Positions 29,301 to 38,196 are shown, numbered from the stretch's first letter. The stretch is 64,000 nucleotides of DNA from Chitinophaga niastensis (GCF_003014755.1 NZ_PYAW01000005.1:186001-250000), one strand, 5' to 3'. The notes: generated by a model not told the origin, from the letters alone. Translations and numbers: made by a program.

Positions 29301-31163
29301 ATGTCAATGAAGCATACCATCGCACCTCAAACGCAGCGCGTAATTCCGGCCTCGGATCCTGATCTGCCAAAAGCAGGTGCAACGCAAATAATGCGTATGC
29401 CGGAAGCTAATTTTATTCAGCGCAAATGTTCGCATTGTGAGGAAGAAGAAAAAGAAAAGGTGAGGCTTAAACCACTCGCACCTTTTATTCAAAAAAAAGC
29501 GGAGCATGGTAATAGTGTAGTGAGCAATACGGTGAGTGATGGTATTGCTGCAACCCGCGGTAGTGGCACTACTATGGTAGCAGACACACAATCTTTTATG
29601 GAGAATAGGTTTGGCGAAGATTTTTCTGATGTCCGTATCCATACAGGTAGTGATGCAGCGCAGCTGTCGGGAGATCTACAAGCCCAGGCTTTCACTGTTG
29701 GGAAAGACATTTATTTTAATAATGGAAAATATGCACCGGAGTCGGATAGCGGCAAACACTTACTGGCACATGAGCTGACACATACCATACAGCAAGGTGG
29801 AGAGGGTAAGATGGTGCAACGCAAAGCCACTGCTACCCGGTTTATGGAAGATCCCGTATTGGACGATATTTCAGAAGGGAAAAAAGTACTGAAAGAAAAA
29901 GATAAAGGCCCGGCAGTTATAAAAATTACGCAGGCAATTTCAGAACTGGGTTTTTATCCTACTACTGTTATCGACGAAAGTTTTGATCCGCCACTTACAA
30001 CTGGTATTACAAATTACCAGGTTAGCAAGGGAATAGCAGGATCAGCTATTGCAGGGCAAATGGATAAGCCAACCTTTCTTAAACTGGATAAAGATTTTTC
30101 GAATAATTTCCAGGTAGAGAAAGATGTATTAAGCAAGCAAAAAAAAGCTGATTTGCTAAAAGGTACCGACGCTATTGATGATGAAGAAAGAAAAGAAATA
30201 AATAAAGTAATTTCTACAGAAGTGCCTGTTAATCCCATTACCGGGCTAAAGCCTGAGTTTAAGCCGAACTTAGTGGGGAAAGGAAAGTATGCGGATCGGC
30301 TACTGAGTACAGTAGAAGCTGCCATTATTTCTGAATATAATACTTATGGGAAGGGAAAATCAGCAGCACATGCAGATGCCAGCAAATTATATGCCCCGCC
30401 GCAAATAGATGTGATTGCAAAGGAATCCCAGAAAGCAGTTGACAACATATTTCATGAATATGAAAAAGGTGCCCCTGCAGCCTTAAAGGTAGGTTCAACT
30501 GTGTTTGATGCATGGACGTTTAAAGAGCAGGAACTAACTGCCGGGGGCAAAGCGAAAGAAGACCGATCCGCGATCTGGCGCATTAATAAAATACTCACTG
30601 GTGATGATGATGTGAAAACGCTGAATAGGGAGCATGGTGCCATAGAATCAAGGGCGGATGAATTGCTCATTGTAAATAAAGTGAGAAAGGACATGTTTGC
30701 TAAATACAGAACGGAATTGATAGAAACACATAAGGGGTGGCCAGGATTTGAAGATAATAACAAAGTATACGTACAGATGTTTAAATCAGATAAACAAAAG
30801 CGGAACCGGCATAATATGTGGGACTATTACCAGACATTTATCCACGAGTATATTCACTCACTGGAAGATCCTGTTCATATTGCTTATCGTAGTGCCAAGG
30901 ATGACGAGAAAGGTGGATTTGTACTGAGAGAAGGCGTAACAGATTATTTTACAAAAATTGTATGGAACAGTATTACCATTACGGATGCATTAAGAAAAAC
31001 CATTGAAGGGCCGTATTATGATCCGGTTAATAAGTTCAGTATACAGGCACTTAATACCTATGGTGAATCAGAAAATGCAGAAAGACTGGCTGGGGTAGTG
31101 GGAATCCGTAATCTGGCAGCCGCATTTTTTGCAGGTAAAGTAGAATTAATTGGTAAAAAATAG
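29301..31163 (+). CDS. DUF4157 eCIS payload candidate with C-terminal metallopeptidase motif
   Basis: A 620-aa protein built as leader, DUF4157 module, peptidoglycan-binding-like segment and putative zinc protease. The leader has IMRMPEANFIQRKCSHCEEE. DUF4157 covers about residues 75-175, with SFMENRFGEDFSDVRIHT and its own HExxH (H157-E158-L-T-H161). Residues about 195-270 resemble PG_binding_1 (KGPAVIKITQAISELGFYP). Near the end, H515-E-Y-I-H519 with E544 in REGVTDYF forms a plausible HExxH...E gluzincin site. It directly follows the AAA+ gene. By analogy with eCIS-associated toxins, the C-terminus would be the active part delivered to a target. Target and activity are inferred. Confidence 0.8.
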   Translation: MSMKHTIAPQTQRVIPASDPDLPKAGATQIMRMPEANFIQRKCSHCEEEEKEKVRLKPLAPFIQKKAEHGNSVVSNTVSDGIAATRGSGTTMVADTQSFMENRFGEDFSDVRIHTGSDAAQLSGDLQAQAFTVGKDIYFNNGKYAPESDSGKHLLAHELTHTIQQGGEGKMVQRKATATRFMEDPVLDDISEGKKVLKEKDKGPAVIKITQAISELGFYPTTVIDESFDPPLTTGITNYQVSKGIAGSAIAGQMDKPTFLKLDKDFSNNFQVEKDVLSKQKKADLLKGTDAIDDEERKEINKVISTEVPVNPITGLKPEFKPNLVGKGKYADRLLSTVEAAIISEYNTYGKGKSAAHADASKLYAPPQIDVIAKESQKAVDNIFHEYEKGAPAALKVGSTVFDAWTFKEQELTAGGKAKEDRSAIWRINKILTGDDDVKTLNREHGAIESRADELLIVNKVRKDMFAKYRTELIETHKGWPGFEDNNKVYVQMFKSDKQKRNRHNMWDYYQTFIHEYIHSLEDPVHIAYRSAKDDEKGGFVLREGVTDYFTKIVWNSITITDALRKTIEGPYYDPVNKFSIQALNTYGESENAERLAGVVGIRNLAAAFFAGKVELIGKK

Positions 31164-31171
31164 CAACTATA

Positions 31172-31774
31172 GTGAAAATACCTGTTGTCATTTTTTTCTT
31201 TATGTGTAATTGTTTTCAGCCTGTTGTATGGCATAAAAATTCTCAATTAAAATCAACCCCGGTTATGAACGACTGTCAACAAACCATCAATAGCTTCATC
31301 AACCGGGAAATTGGTGATTGGGAAGGTTTGCCTGCTGATTGTGAGGAACAGGCCCTGAAGGAACTGTATCCTTTAAGTGAGGTGGCAGGCGTGTATACAG
31401 TGGGCAAAGCACAGAGACAATACACTTTTAGAACAATGACAATGAAAGGTTTTGAGTCACCGGTATTTTTTTATTTCGCCGGTACTAAGTTGAGCATGAT
31501 CACGACTGAATACTGGTCGTTCAATGCGGAGGAATGCCGTCATATTTATATAAAATCAGGAATGCCATTTTCACGATTGGATTTTTACTGGGGAAATGAA
31601 ATCCTGGCGGATGCAGAATGGGTATACCCTGAAAAAGGGATTACGTTATGCGTTATACCGGAAACAGGCTTGCTCGTAAAAGTAATAGTTTATCCTGCCT
31701 GTAGCCTGGAAGTGTATAAATCAACTTACTATCATACAACATCCGGCAGAGAGTTTCCGGCGAAGAAAATATAA
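31172..31774 (+). CDS. small exported protein next to a payload gene, possible immunity protein
   Basis: A 200-aa protein that starts with GTG at 31172, 8 bases after the protease-like payload. A signal peptide is clear (KIPVVIFFFMCNCF, then QPVVW), with a Cys that could make it a lipoprotein, though the lipobox is poor. The rest is a compact alpha/beta domain with strands RQYTFRTMTMKGFESPVFFY and LSMITTEYWSF. I do not recognise the family. Export and the spot between two payload genes suggest protection of the producer envelope, or secreted delivery. This is inference; a co-transported accessory factor is equally possible. Confidence 0.55.
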   Translation: MKIPVVIFFFMCNCFQPVVWHKNSQLKSTPVMNDCQQTINSFINREIGDWEGLPADCEEQALKELYPLSEVAGVYTVGKAQRQYTFRTMTMKGFESPVFFYFAGTKLSMITTEYWSFNAEECRHIYIKSGMPFSRLDFYWGNEILADAEWVYPEKGITLCVIPETGLLVKVIVYPACSLEVYKSTYYHTTSGREFPAKKI

Positions 31775-31793
31775 GAATACAAAATCTATTGCT

Positions 31794-34142
31794 ATGTCAG
31801 AACATAATATCATAGCACCTGCAACGCAGGCAATATCTCCGGCAGCACAACCCGTTACGGTGACCGCCACTGAAATACAGCCGCCAGCCTTTTATATGGA
31901 AGGGCTGCAGCGGTTGCCTATTCAATATAAATTATCTGTTGGCGCAGTAGATGACCCCATGGAGGCGGAAGCTGATTCCATGGCTGATCAGGTAATGCGC
32001 ATGCCGGAAACAAGTTTTATCCAGCGCAAATGTGCGCATTGCGAGGAAGAAGAAAAAGTGCACCTGAAGCCATTAACAACTTTCATTCAAAGAAAAAGCG
32101 ATAGTAGTAACCAGACAGTAAGTAATTCGGTTAGCGATAGTATTGCCGCTACCCGCGGAGGTGGCAATGCTATGCCAGCTACTACACAGTCTTTCATGGA
32201 AAACCGGTTTGGAACTGCTTTTTCAGATGTGCGCATCCATACCGGCGATTATGCTGTACAGCTGTCGAGAGATCTGCAGGCACAGGCTTTTACAGTAGGC
32301 AACGATATTTATTTTAACAGTGGAAAATTTTCTCCTGAGTCAGATAGCGGCAAACATTTATTGGCGCATGAGCTTACGCATACCATGCAGCAAAGTGGCC
32401 GTTCGCAGCCTAAGCTGAAGAGAGAAAATTATACCTCTCTTCGTACTGCCGGTCCCGTTATACAACGTACACCTGCGGACCAGGATTTTGGCACCCCGCA
32501 ACATACTGGTCCTGAAAATGCGCGTATGGTGACGTTACCGCATGTTTTCAATGGCCCGGCTGAAGTAATTCCCCATGTAACCCGTACATTGATAGCTTGC
32601 CCTTGCAGGAGGGTACCCGATCCGAGAACGGGTCTCTTCTGGGATCCTGATCTCAATAACTTTGCGCTCGCATTCAGCTACTGTACTGGCCAAACGCGGG
32701 CAGATATATATGCACAACTGCAATCCAACCTTACTTCTATCCTGACGAGCGGCGCTAACCCTGTTGGAACGCTTCGTGCGGGTGTGGATATCACCACTGG
32801 CGGTACTACTGGTCCCGGTGCACAGATAACTGCAGAAGGTGTTGGTACCAACGAAGGTGCCGGTACGGCCGGCCGGCCGGGTGCTATTCCGGAAGGCACA
32901 CCCGGAGCGGGTGGCCGCGTAAGGGTACAGGTCCAGGGCAGAGATGGACAACAGTGGAGTTTCTTTGTAGAGGGAGAATATATCAGGCGGTTGGGTAGTC
33001 TCCCGACAGGAGTCGATCCTAACCAGGGCAGCGGCGGATTAGGCTTCAGGTACAGAGACTTCACTATAACCGTTACCGGTAGTGGTGGTGCCGGCGAAAC
33101 ACGGGGTATGGCTACATTCGGTGGCACTTTTGGTAGTGTTACACCGCCGGTTTGTTATAATTGTGTGTGCCCGCAACCGCATCCACATTACGAATGTATT
33201 GATTTTGAACTGGACCGGAACGAGCCGGTAACAGAGAATGTAACGACTCATCCGGCAGATGATTTCAGGGTATATTACAGATATGTGCAAACAGATCCTT
33301 CAGAAGATCCGCAACTAAGAACAGAGTCTGACCGCAATCTGTCGGAAGTAGCCAGCCAGGTAGCCGGAGGTGGTGTGGTGGAATTAATCAGGGGGTATGC
33401 TTCACCGGAAGGAGATGAAAGCAGGTTAAACCAGGACTTATCAGAAAGAAGAGCTAACAAAACGCTGGACCTCATCAGAGGTCGTGTAGGCGCTAACGTT
33501 ACCCTGCCTATACCATATGGTGGTGGCGAGTTGCTGGGAGCAAGACCTACACCGGCTCCAAGCAGCAGGCTTGGTGATATCATTACACCAATGGGCTTCA
33601 GATCAGCAGAAGATTTGACCGTTTTATTAACCGGTGCTGAAATACCGAATGATGAATTATCCGATCAGTTTATTTCTTTATTTAATCGGGTGACTGTGCC
33701 GGACGACAGGCTGGCTTTGTTTGGCCTTACTGCAGATAATCCTATTGCACCACAGGTGTTGGTAGCGGTAGATGCATTCCTGGCCAGCCGTGGCCGTGGC
33801 CGCCGCCCATGGGAACATATCTTCCGGTTATTGCGTGTTGGTATTATCCGTGTAAGAAGAACGGTTGTAACGCCAACAACAACAATAGTAACACACAGGG
33901 GCAACACTACACAGGCTGATGATACTACCTGCGCAGCACGCGGAAGACAGGCAGAAATAACCCAAAGCTTCGGGCCGATAGCACCATCTTCTACGTCTGC
34001 TTCCGATGCCAGAGAGGAATGCCGTACAGATGCTCCTGATACAAGAACGGCGGATGGTTGCAATTATAATTTGCAGCACGCATCGCAAGGCCGGTTGGAT
34101 CCACCAAGGGTAGGATCAACGCCTTTCGGCACCCTGCCATAA
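31794..34142 (+). CDS. DUF4157 eCIS payload candidate with OmpA-like domain
   Basis: A 782-aa paralogue of the neighbouring DUF4157 proteins. Its first 120 residues carry the shared leader: GLQRLPIQYKLSVGAVDDPM, then MRMPETSFIQRKCAHCEEEE. DUF4157 is at about residues 110-200 (H192-E-L-T-H196). After a Gly/Pro/Thr-rich region (about 320-430) comes an OmpA-like peptidoglycan-binding motif at about 500-585 (ELIRGYASPEGDESRLNQDL, SERRANKTLDLI). The C-terminus has several Cys residues (TTCAAR, EECRTD, DGCNYN). The OmpA-like part suggests binding to cell-wall peptidoglycan of a target or anchoring. Function is not known. Confidence 0.75.
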   Translation: MSEHNIIAPATQAISPAAQPVTVTATEIQPPAFYMEGLQRLPIQYKLSVGAVDDPMEAEADSMADQVMRMPETSFIQRKCAHCEEEEKVHLKPLTTFIQRKSDSSNQTVSNSVSDSIAATRGGGNAMPATTQSFMENRFGTAFSDVRIHTGDYAVQLSRDLQAQAFTVGNDIYFNSGKFSPESDSGKHLLAHELTHTMQQSGRSQPKLKRENYTSLRTAGPVIQRTPADQDFGTPQHTGPENARMVTLPHVFNGPAEVIPHVTRTLIACPCRRVPDPRTGLFWDPDLNNFALAFSYCTGQTRADIYAQLQSNLTSILTSGANPVGTLRAGVDITTGGTTGPGAQITAEGVGTNEGAGTAGRPGAIPEGTPGAGGRVRVQVQGRDGQQWSFFVEGEYIRRLGSLPTGVDPNQGSGGLGFRYRDFTITVTGSGGAGETRGMATFGGTFGSVTPPVCYNCVCPQPHPHYECIDFELDRNEPVTENVTTHPADDFRVYYRYVQTDPSEDPQLRTESDRNLSEVASQVAGGGVVELIRGYASPEGDESRLNQDLSERRANKTLDLIRGRVGANVTLPIPYGGGELLGARPTPAPSSRLGDIITPMGFRSAEDLTVLLTGAEIPNDELSDQFISLFNRVTVPDDRLALFGLTADNPIAPQVLVAVDAFLASRGRGRRPWEHIFRLLRVGIIRVRRTVVTPTTTIVTHRGNTTQADDTTCAARGRQAEITQSFGPIAPSSTSASDAREECRTDAPDTRTADGCNYNLQHASQGRLDPPRVGSTPFGTLP

Positions 34143-34206
34143 AGTGTACTAAAAAGAGCACTATAATATAACATCAATAAAAAATAGAAATATAAAATCT
34201 ATTGCT

Positions 34207-35901
34207 ATGTCGGAACATAATACCATAGCACCCGCAACACCCGCAATATCTTCCGCAGCAGAGCCAGTTGTATTAAATACAACGAACACGCAGCCGCCAG
34301 CCCTTTATACAAACGGATTGCAGCGGTTGCCTATTCAGTATCAGCTATCTGTTGGCGCAGTAGATGACCCCATGGAACAGGAGGCCGATGCGGTGGCGGA
34401 TAAAATAATGCGCATGCCGGAAAACAATTTTATTCAACGCAAATGTGCGCATTGTGAGGAGGAAGAAAAAGATAAAGTGCGGCTCAAACCACTGGCAGCG
34501 TTTATTCAGAGGAAATCCGGTGACAGCAACAAGGCAGTAAGCAATACAGTCAGTGAAGGTATTGCCGCCACACGCGGTAACGGCAGTGCGCTGCCGGCAA
34601 GAACACAATCATTCATGGAAAACAGATTTGGTACTGACTTTTCCAATGTAAATATTCATACAGACACTCCGGCGGTACGGCTGTCGGCAGAATTGGGGGC
34701 AAAGGCTTTTACGATTGGAAATGACATTTATTTTAATGAGGGTAAATTTTCTCCGGAGTCTGATAGTGGCAAACACTTGCTGGCACATGAACTGACACAT
34801 GTTATACAACAGCAGGGTGGGGCAGGCAATGGTATGGTGCAGCGCGCAGAAGTGGACGATCGCTCCTGTGCCGGATTAACTGATATTGAAACAGATATTA
34901 ACACACTCGTAAATGCGGAAATTGCAGCTGCCCGTACAGCTGCAGGTCCTGCACCTCTTTCCCCCGCAGCAATTGTTGGATTATTGAGAGATGTGGAGAC
35001 CCGCCTTGGTGATGGCGCAGTTTCGCCAATAGAACATTTTATAGAAGCCTTGCCCGCTACAAAGAGAAATCTTCCAAATAGTAGCCTGACAGGAAATAAA
35101 TACGAAGGTGCAGGGTCTGCAAATAATTTTTACCGGCTACAAACACTGGGACTGGCCCATGTTGTTGGCTCCTCAGCAAAAATGCATGGCCTTTGCATAG
35201 GTGCAGATAAACTGGGACATTTCTTTGAAGAAGGTTTCCTCTACTTCCGGGTAGCCCATCGTTCAGGAGGCTCCGTAGCGGATGCGCAAAGTACAGGTCG
35301 TGCGGCCGAAATAGGTATACAGGGATTATCATCCACTGGTGTTTATTCTAATGCCGATCAGGCTGCAAACCTGGCAGGCATGCAGTTTTACAATGACCTG
35401 CTGGCAAATCCATCCGGACTTACCTTTAGTCTTGCCAGCTATATTACGCCTCAATGGAATGAGCAAACAAATCCAAGTTTTTATGAATCGGGTGTAGGAA
35501 CAGTCGTCTGGAATAATTTGCTGAGAGGTAACTGGCAGGGACCATTTACCTCCGCAGGAGGAACCGGTACGCCTATTGATGCAAAAGTAACGCTGGCTAT
35601 ATCTTCATCAGGCGCAGTAACAGGGACCTATAGATGGCCGGCTGCAGCACCAACAAATACAGGTGTAATTACAGCTGGCGTTATCACACAAAATACCACT
35701 ACCGTAACCGGTAATCTACCGGGAACCGCACCCGTAACAGCATCTCCTGTGAGCAGCATTACCATTGATTTTGACTGGAGAGAAGGAACCGCATCCGGTA
35801 AGGGAAGGTGGAACTCTGTAAATGAGCAAACATTGGATGGTACATGGGGTATAGGTGCTTCCAACACCAATGGCGGTACCTGGCACATGGTAAAAATATA
35901 A
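34207..35901 (+). CDS. DUF4157 eCIS payload candidate with unknown C-terminal domain
   Basis: A 564-aa third paralogue with the same leader (GLQRLPIQYQLSVGAVDDPM, FIQRKCAHCEEEEKDKVRLK) and DUF4157 (about residues 110-205, H194-E-L-T-H198). The rest differs from its neighbours: residues about 220-420 are mostly helical with GADKLGHFFEEGFLYFRVAH near residue 332, and residues about 430-564 look like a small beta-barrel (LRGNWQGPFTSAGG, TWGIGASNTNGGTWHMVKI), similar in pattern to a lipocalin-like fold. The upstream 24 bases are almost identical to those before the previous gene, showing tandem duplication. The toxic activity, if any, cannot be named. Confidence 0.72.
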   Translation: MSEHNTIAPATPAISSAAEPVVLNTTNTQPPALYTNGLQRLPIQYQLSVGAVDDPMEQEADAVADKIMRMPENNFIQRKCAHCEEEEKDKVRLKPLAAFIQRKSGDSNKAVSNTVSEGIAATRGNGSALPARTQSFMENRFGTDFSNVNIHTDTPAVRLSAELGAKAFTIGNDIYFNEGKFSPESDSGKHLLAHELTHVIQQQGGAGNGMVQRAEVDDRSCAGLTDIETDINTLVNAEIAAARTAAGPAPLSPAAIVGLLRDVETRLGDGAVSPIEHFIEALPATKRNLPNSSLTGNKYEGAGSANNFYRLQTLGLAHVVGSSAKMHGLCIGADKLGHFFEEGFLYFRVAHRSGGSVADAQSTGRAAEIGIQGLSSTGVYSNADQAANLAGMQFYNDLLANPSGLTFSLASYITPQWNEQTNPSFYESGVGTVVWNNLLRGNWQGPFTSAGGTGTPIDAKVTLAISSSGAVTGTYRWPAAAPTNTGVITAGVITQNTTTVTGNLPGTAPVTASPVSSITIDFDWREGTASGKGRWNSVNEQTLDGTWGIGASNTNGGTWHMVKI

Positions 35902-36036
35902 GCGTTTTTGTGAGGGGCTGTTTTTTGATGGCAAGCGCTCAAAATTAAATGATATATACCTGTCATATGCAATCTTATGCCATTCAATTAAATGTCATTA
36001 CTATCTGTTATTAATAACATGAGATGACCCGTAATC

Positions 36037-36065
36037 CGCCTGTTTTGCAGATAAAAACAGGCGGC
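36037..36065. terminator. strong hairpin closing the eCIS cluster
   Basis: A perfect 11-bp stem (CCGCCTGTTTT 36037-36047, AAAACAGGCGG 36055-36065) with a 7-base loop, followed by a T-run at 36074-36078. It lies 136 bases after the last payload gene, the only strong intrinsic-terminator-like structure since the cluster began, so it probably ends the eCIS transcript. Bases 35902-36141 hold no other feature that I can support. Confidence 0.8.
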
Positions 36066-36141
36066 TGCGATCTTTTTAGTCAGGAGAAGTCGTAACTTAA
36101 CTAAAGAGAAAATAGGGTAGGCGTCAACGTTATTTCATGAT

Positions 36142-36669
36142 ATGAAAACAGGTACTATGAAATCTAACAGCTTAAGAATTGTAATGCTTAGTGTATGGCT
36201 GGCATTTATCAGTTTAACGGTAGGAGCGCAACAAACACCTGTCATCAATAATACCTATCAGCAACTAACCAGATTCATAGATACTGTATTAATGCCCCTG
36301 AAAAGTACCAGTACCAGTCTCGCTTTTTCCATTAAGGCAGAAATTAATTCAGCCGGCAATATTACTAAGCTGGATTGTTCTACAAATGTGGCCGGAGATC
36401 TAAAGCCACGGCTGTTCCGGCTGCGGGAGCTGGATATTAAATGGAATAAACTTACCGGTAAAAGTGGAAAATATTACGTGATTATCCCTGTTTATTTTAT
36501 AGTAGAACATTCGTCAGGAAAAGTGCAGCTCAACTCCAGAACAGAGTTTACAAACGGGTTTTATTTTGATGATGGTGATTTATTCGACAATAAATTTCTG
36601 AGTAACTATTTTTTTCTGAAACCCATTTATGTGCAGCGTTATTTTGGCGAAAATATCGGTAAAATGTAA
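36142..36669 (+). CDS. exported protein of unknown function (175 aa)
   Basis: A small secreted protein. It has a signal peptide (about residues 10-29, SLRIVMLSVWLAFISLTVGA, cut before QQTP), then an alpha/beta region with ISVNTYQQ-like N-terminal helix and strands AFSIKAEINSAGNITKLDCS and KSGKYYVIIPVYFIVE. The arrangement resembles a TonB-C/energy-transducer-like periplasmic domain, but similarity is weak. Met6 (36157) is an alternative start. It follows the eCIS terminator and converges with the AraC-type gene, so it is likely an independent unit. Confidence 0.6.
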   Translation: MKTGTMKSNSLRIVMLSVWLAFISLTVGAQQTPVINNTYQQLTRFIDTVLMPLKSTSTSLAFSIKAEINSAGNITKLDCSTNVAGDLKPRLFRLRELDIKWNKLTGKSGKYYVIIPVYFIVEHSSGKVQLNSRTEFTNGFYFDDGDLFDNKFLSNYFFLKPIYVQRYFGENIGKM

Positions 36670-36689
36670 GCGCATTATCTCCCCAAAAA

Positions 36690-37094
36690 CTATTTGTATA
36701 CTGTTTCCTTCGGCGTAATCTTTATAAGATTTTGTCTGTATTGACTAGGTGTAACGCCTTCAAATCGTTTGAAAAATTTGGTAAAATTTGAATTGTCGAA
36801 AGTGAGGCGCGCTGCAATATCTGTAATCGTCATCAGTGGATTTCCGAGCATCTTCTTAGCCTCATCCATGAGTCTTTTTTCAAAAAAATAACAGGGCGCA
36901 TTACCGGTATGCAGCTTGATAGTATTGCTCAGGTGCACCGGATGTATGAACATCAAACCGGCAATGTCCTTGATGTGGTACATATGATCTACACTACCAT
37001 CCACAATCTGATCAATGTGTTTATTAACTGCTGCAATAAAAGTTTCAGTGATCTCAGCTTTCCGGGATTGATATTTTTGCGGAAGTATGGCCAT
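36690..37094 (-). CDS. short AraC-family transcriptional regulator (HTH only)
   Basis: A 134-aa protein with two helix-turn-helix units of the AraC/XylS type: DIAGLMFIHPVHLSNTIKLH and ITDIAARLTFDNSNFTKFFK, followed by the family ending FEGVTPSQYRQNL. At 134 aa it lacks the N-terminal sensor domain of normal AraC regulators (about 280-300 aa), so it may respond through partners or be constitutive. It converges on the preceding exported protein. Targets are unknown. Confidence 0.85.
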   Translation of the reverse strand: MAILPQKYQSRKAEITETFIAAVNKHIDQIVDGSVDHMYHIKDIAGLMFIHPVHLSNTIKLHTGNAPCYFFEKRLMDEAKKMLGNPLMTITDIAARLTFDNSNFTKFFKRFEGVTPSQYRQNLIKITPKETVYK

Positions 37095-37282
37095 GGTTTA
37101 CAAGATAAGTAACAAAGCTACAAAATAATAAATGAAACATCCGGCGCCACTGCATCAGGATAGATATACTTATGAAAGCACTGAAGGTCAGGACGGATAA
37201 CGAATTTGATAACTGTTGATTTTAACATTTTGGAAAGGTTACCTTTTGGCGCCTGCCAGTATAAAATGGAAATTATCCTGCT

Positions 37283-38140
37283 ATGCGCCATTCATTCTTT
37301 TATTTGCTTACACCCTTAGCATTGCTTTGTGCCTGTAGTCAGTCAACCCATAAATCAATGGAAGATTATGTGAAGACCGCTGACTCCACCACTTTTTCAA
37401 ATGATATCAGCAGTCTTACATCTGCATCCCGCAAACGAATTAAATCGGCTGATGTACGATGTCGTGTTACCAATGTTTTTGCCGCTACATCGCGCCTGGA
37501 GCAGATTGTAAATGAAATGGGCGGAGTAGTTGCAGAGAGTTCTCTCAAAAACGAATTTGTGCAACAACACGAATTACTTTATACATCGGACTCCGTTAAA
37601 AGAGTACAATTGTATACGCCTACTGCTAACCTTACCTTAAAAGTACCAGTAATGTACCTGGATACAGTAGTACGTTCGCTCACTGCTATGGCAGGTTTCA
37701 TTGATTACCGGATTATCAGGGATCAGGACCTTACCCTGAAGTATTTATCCAATGCTTTGAAGAATGAAAACGAGAAAAAAGCAGCAGAAAAAATTGTTCC
37801 CGAAAAGAAAGGTAAGCCTCTGGATGTAGCCGTTTACCAGCACCAGCAAGAGGATCAGGTAGTAGATAGAAAAATGGTCAACCTGGAAATACTTGATGAT
37901 GTGGCCTATTCTACTTTTACGGTACAACTATTTCAACCGGAAGTAGTAGATGTACAAGTAGTAGTGAACCCTGCACAGGCTACCAGAGCGGGTTTTGGAA
38001 CAGAAATAATAATGGCGATGCGTAGTGGTGCTGAATTGCTCCGTAATATACTGTTGTTCTTTATCCAGATATGGCCTTTCGTACTGGCATTAGCGTTAGG
38101 TTGGTTGGGTTATAAAAAACTGTTAGCCCGTAAGGGATAA
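37283..38140 (+). CDS. DUF4349-family lipoprotein
   Basis: A 285-aa envelope protein with a lipoprotein signal (LLTPLALLCAC, Cys near residue 19) and a DUF4349 domain: VTNVFAATSRLEQIVNEMGG, then VPVMYLDTVVRSLTAMAG and VNLEILDDVAYSTFTVQLFQ. A C-terminal membrane segment (about residues 252-275, FFIQIWPFVLALALGWLGY) ends with a positive tail. The family is widespread and of unknown precise role, possibly envelope stress or adhesion. A possible promoter (TTG at 37216, TACCTTTTG at 37240) precedes it. Confidence 0.85.
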   Translation: MRHSFFYLLTPLALLCACSQSTHKSMEDYVKTADSTTFSNDISSLTSASRKRIKSADVRCRVTNVFAATSRLEQIVNEMGGVVAESSLKNEFVQQHELLYTSDSVKRVQLYTPTANLTLKVPVMYLDTVVRSLTAMAGFIDYRIIRDQDLTLKYLSNALKNENEKKAAEKIVPEKKGKPLDVAVYQHQQEDQVVDRKMVNLEILDDVAYSTFTVQLFQPEVVDVQVVVNPAQATRAGFGTEIIMAMRSGAELLRNILLFFIQIWPFVLALALGWLGYKKLLARKG

Positions 38141-38152
38141 GCACTATCATTA

Positions 38153-38195
38153 ATCACCTTCCCGACCCCTCCTGGCGAGTTGCCGGGAAGGTGAT
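38153..38195. terminator. bidirectional hairpin between DUF4349 and patatin genes
   Basis: A perfect 12-bp stem (ATCACCTTCCCG at 38153-38164, CGGGAAGGTGAT at 38184-38195) between two convergent genes, starting 13 bases after the DUF4349 stop and ending 1 base before the patatin stop on the opposite strand. It can serve both transcripts. Confidence 0.8.
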
Positions 38196-38196
38196 A

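Noticed and set aside
10865..35901. Prophage or type VI secretion system
   Set aside because: No capsid, terminase, integrase or lysis genes, and no TssJLM membrane complex; LysM, AAA+ ATPase, CIS tape measure and DUF4157 genes fit eCIS.
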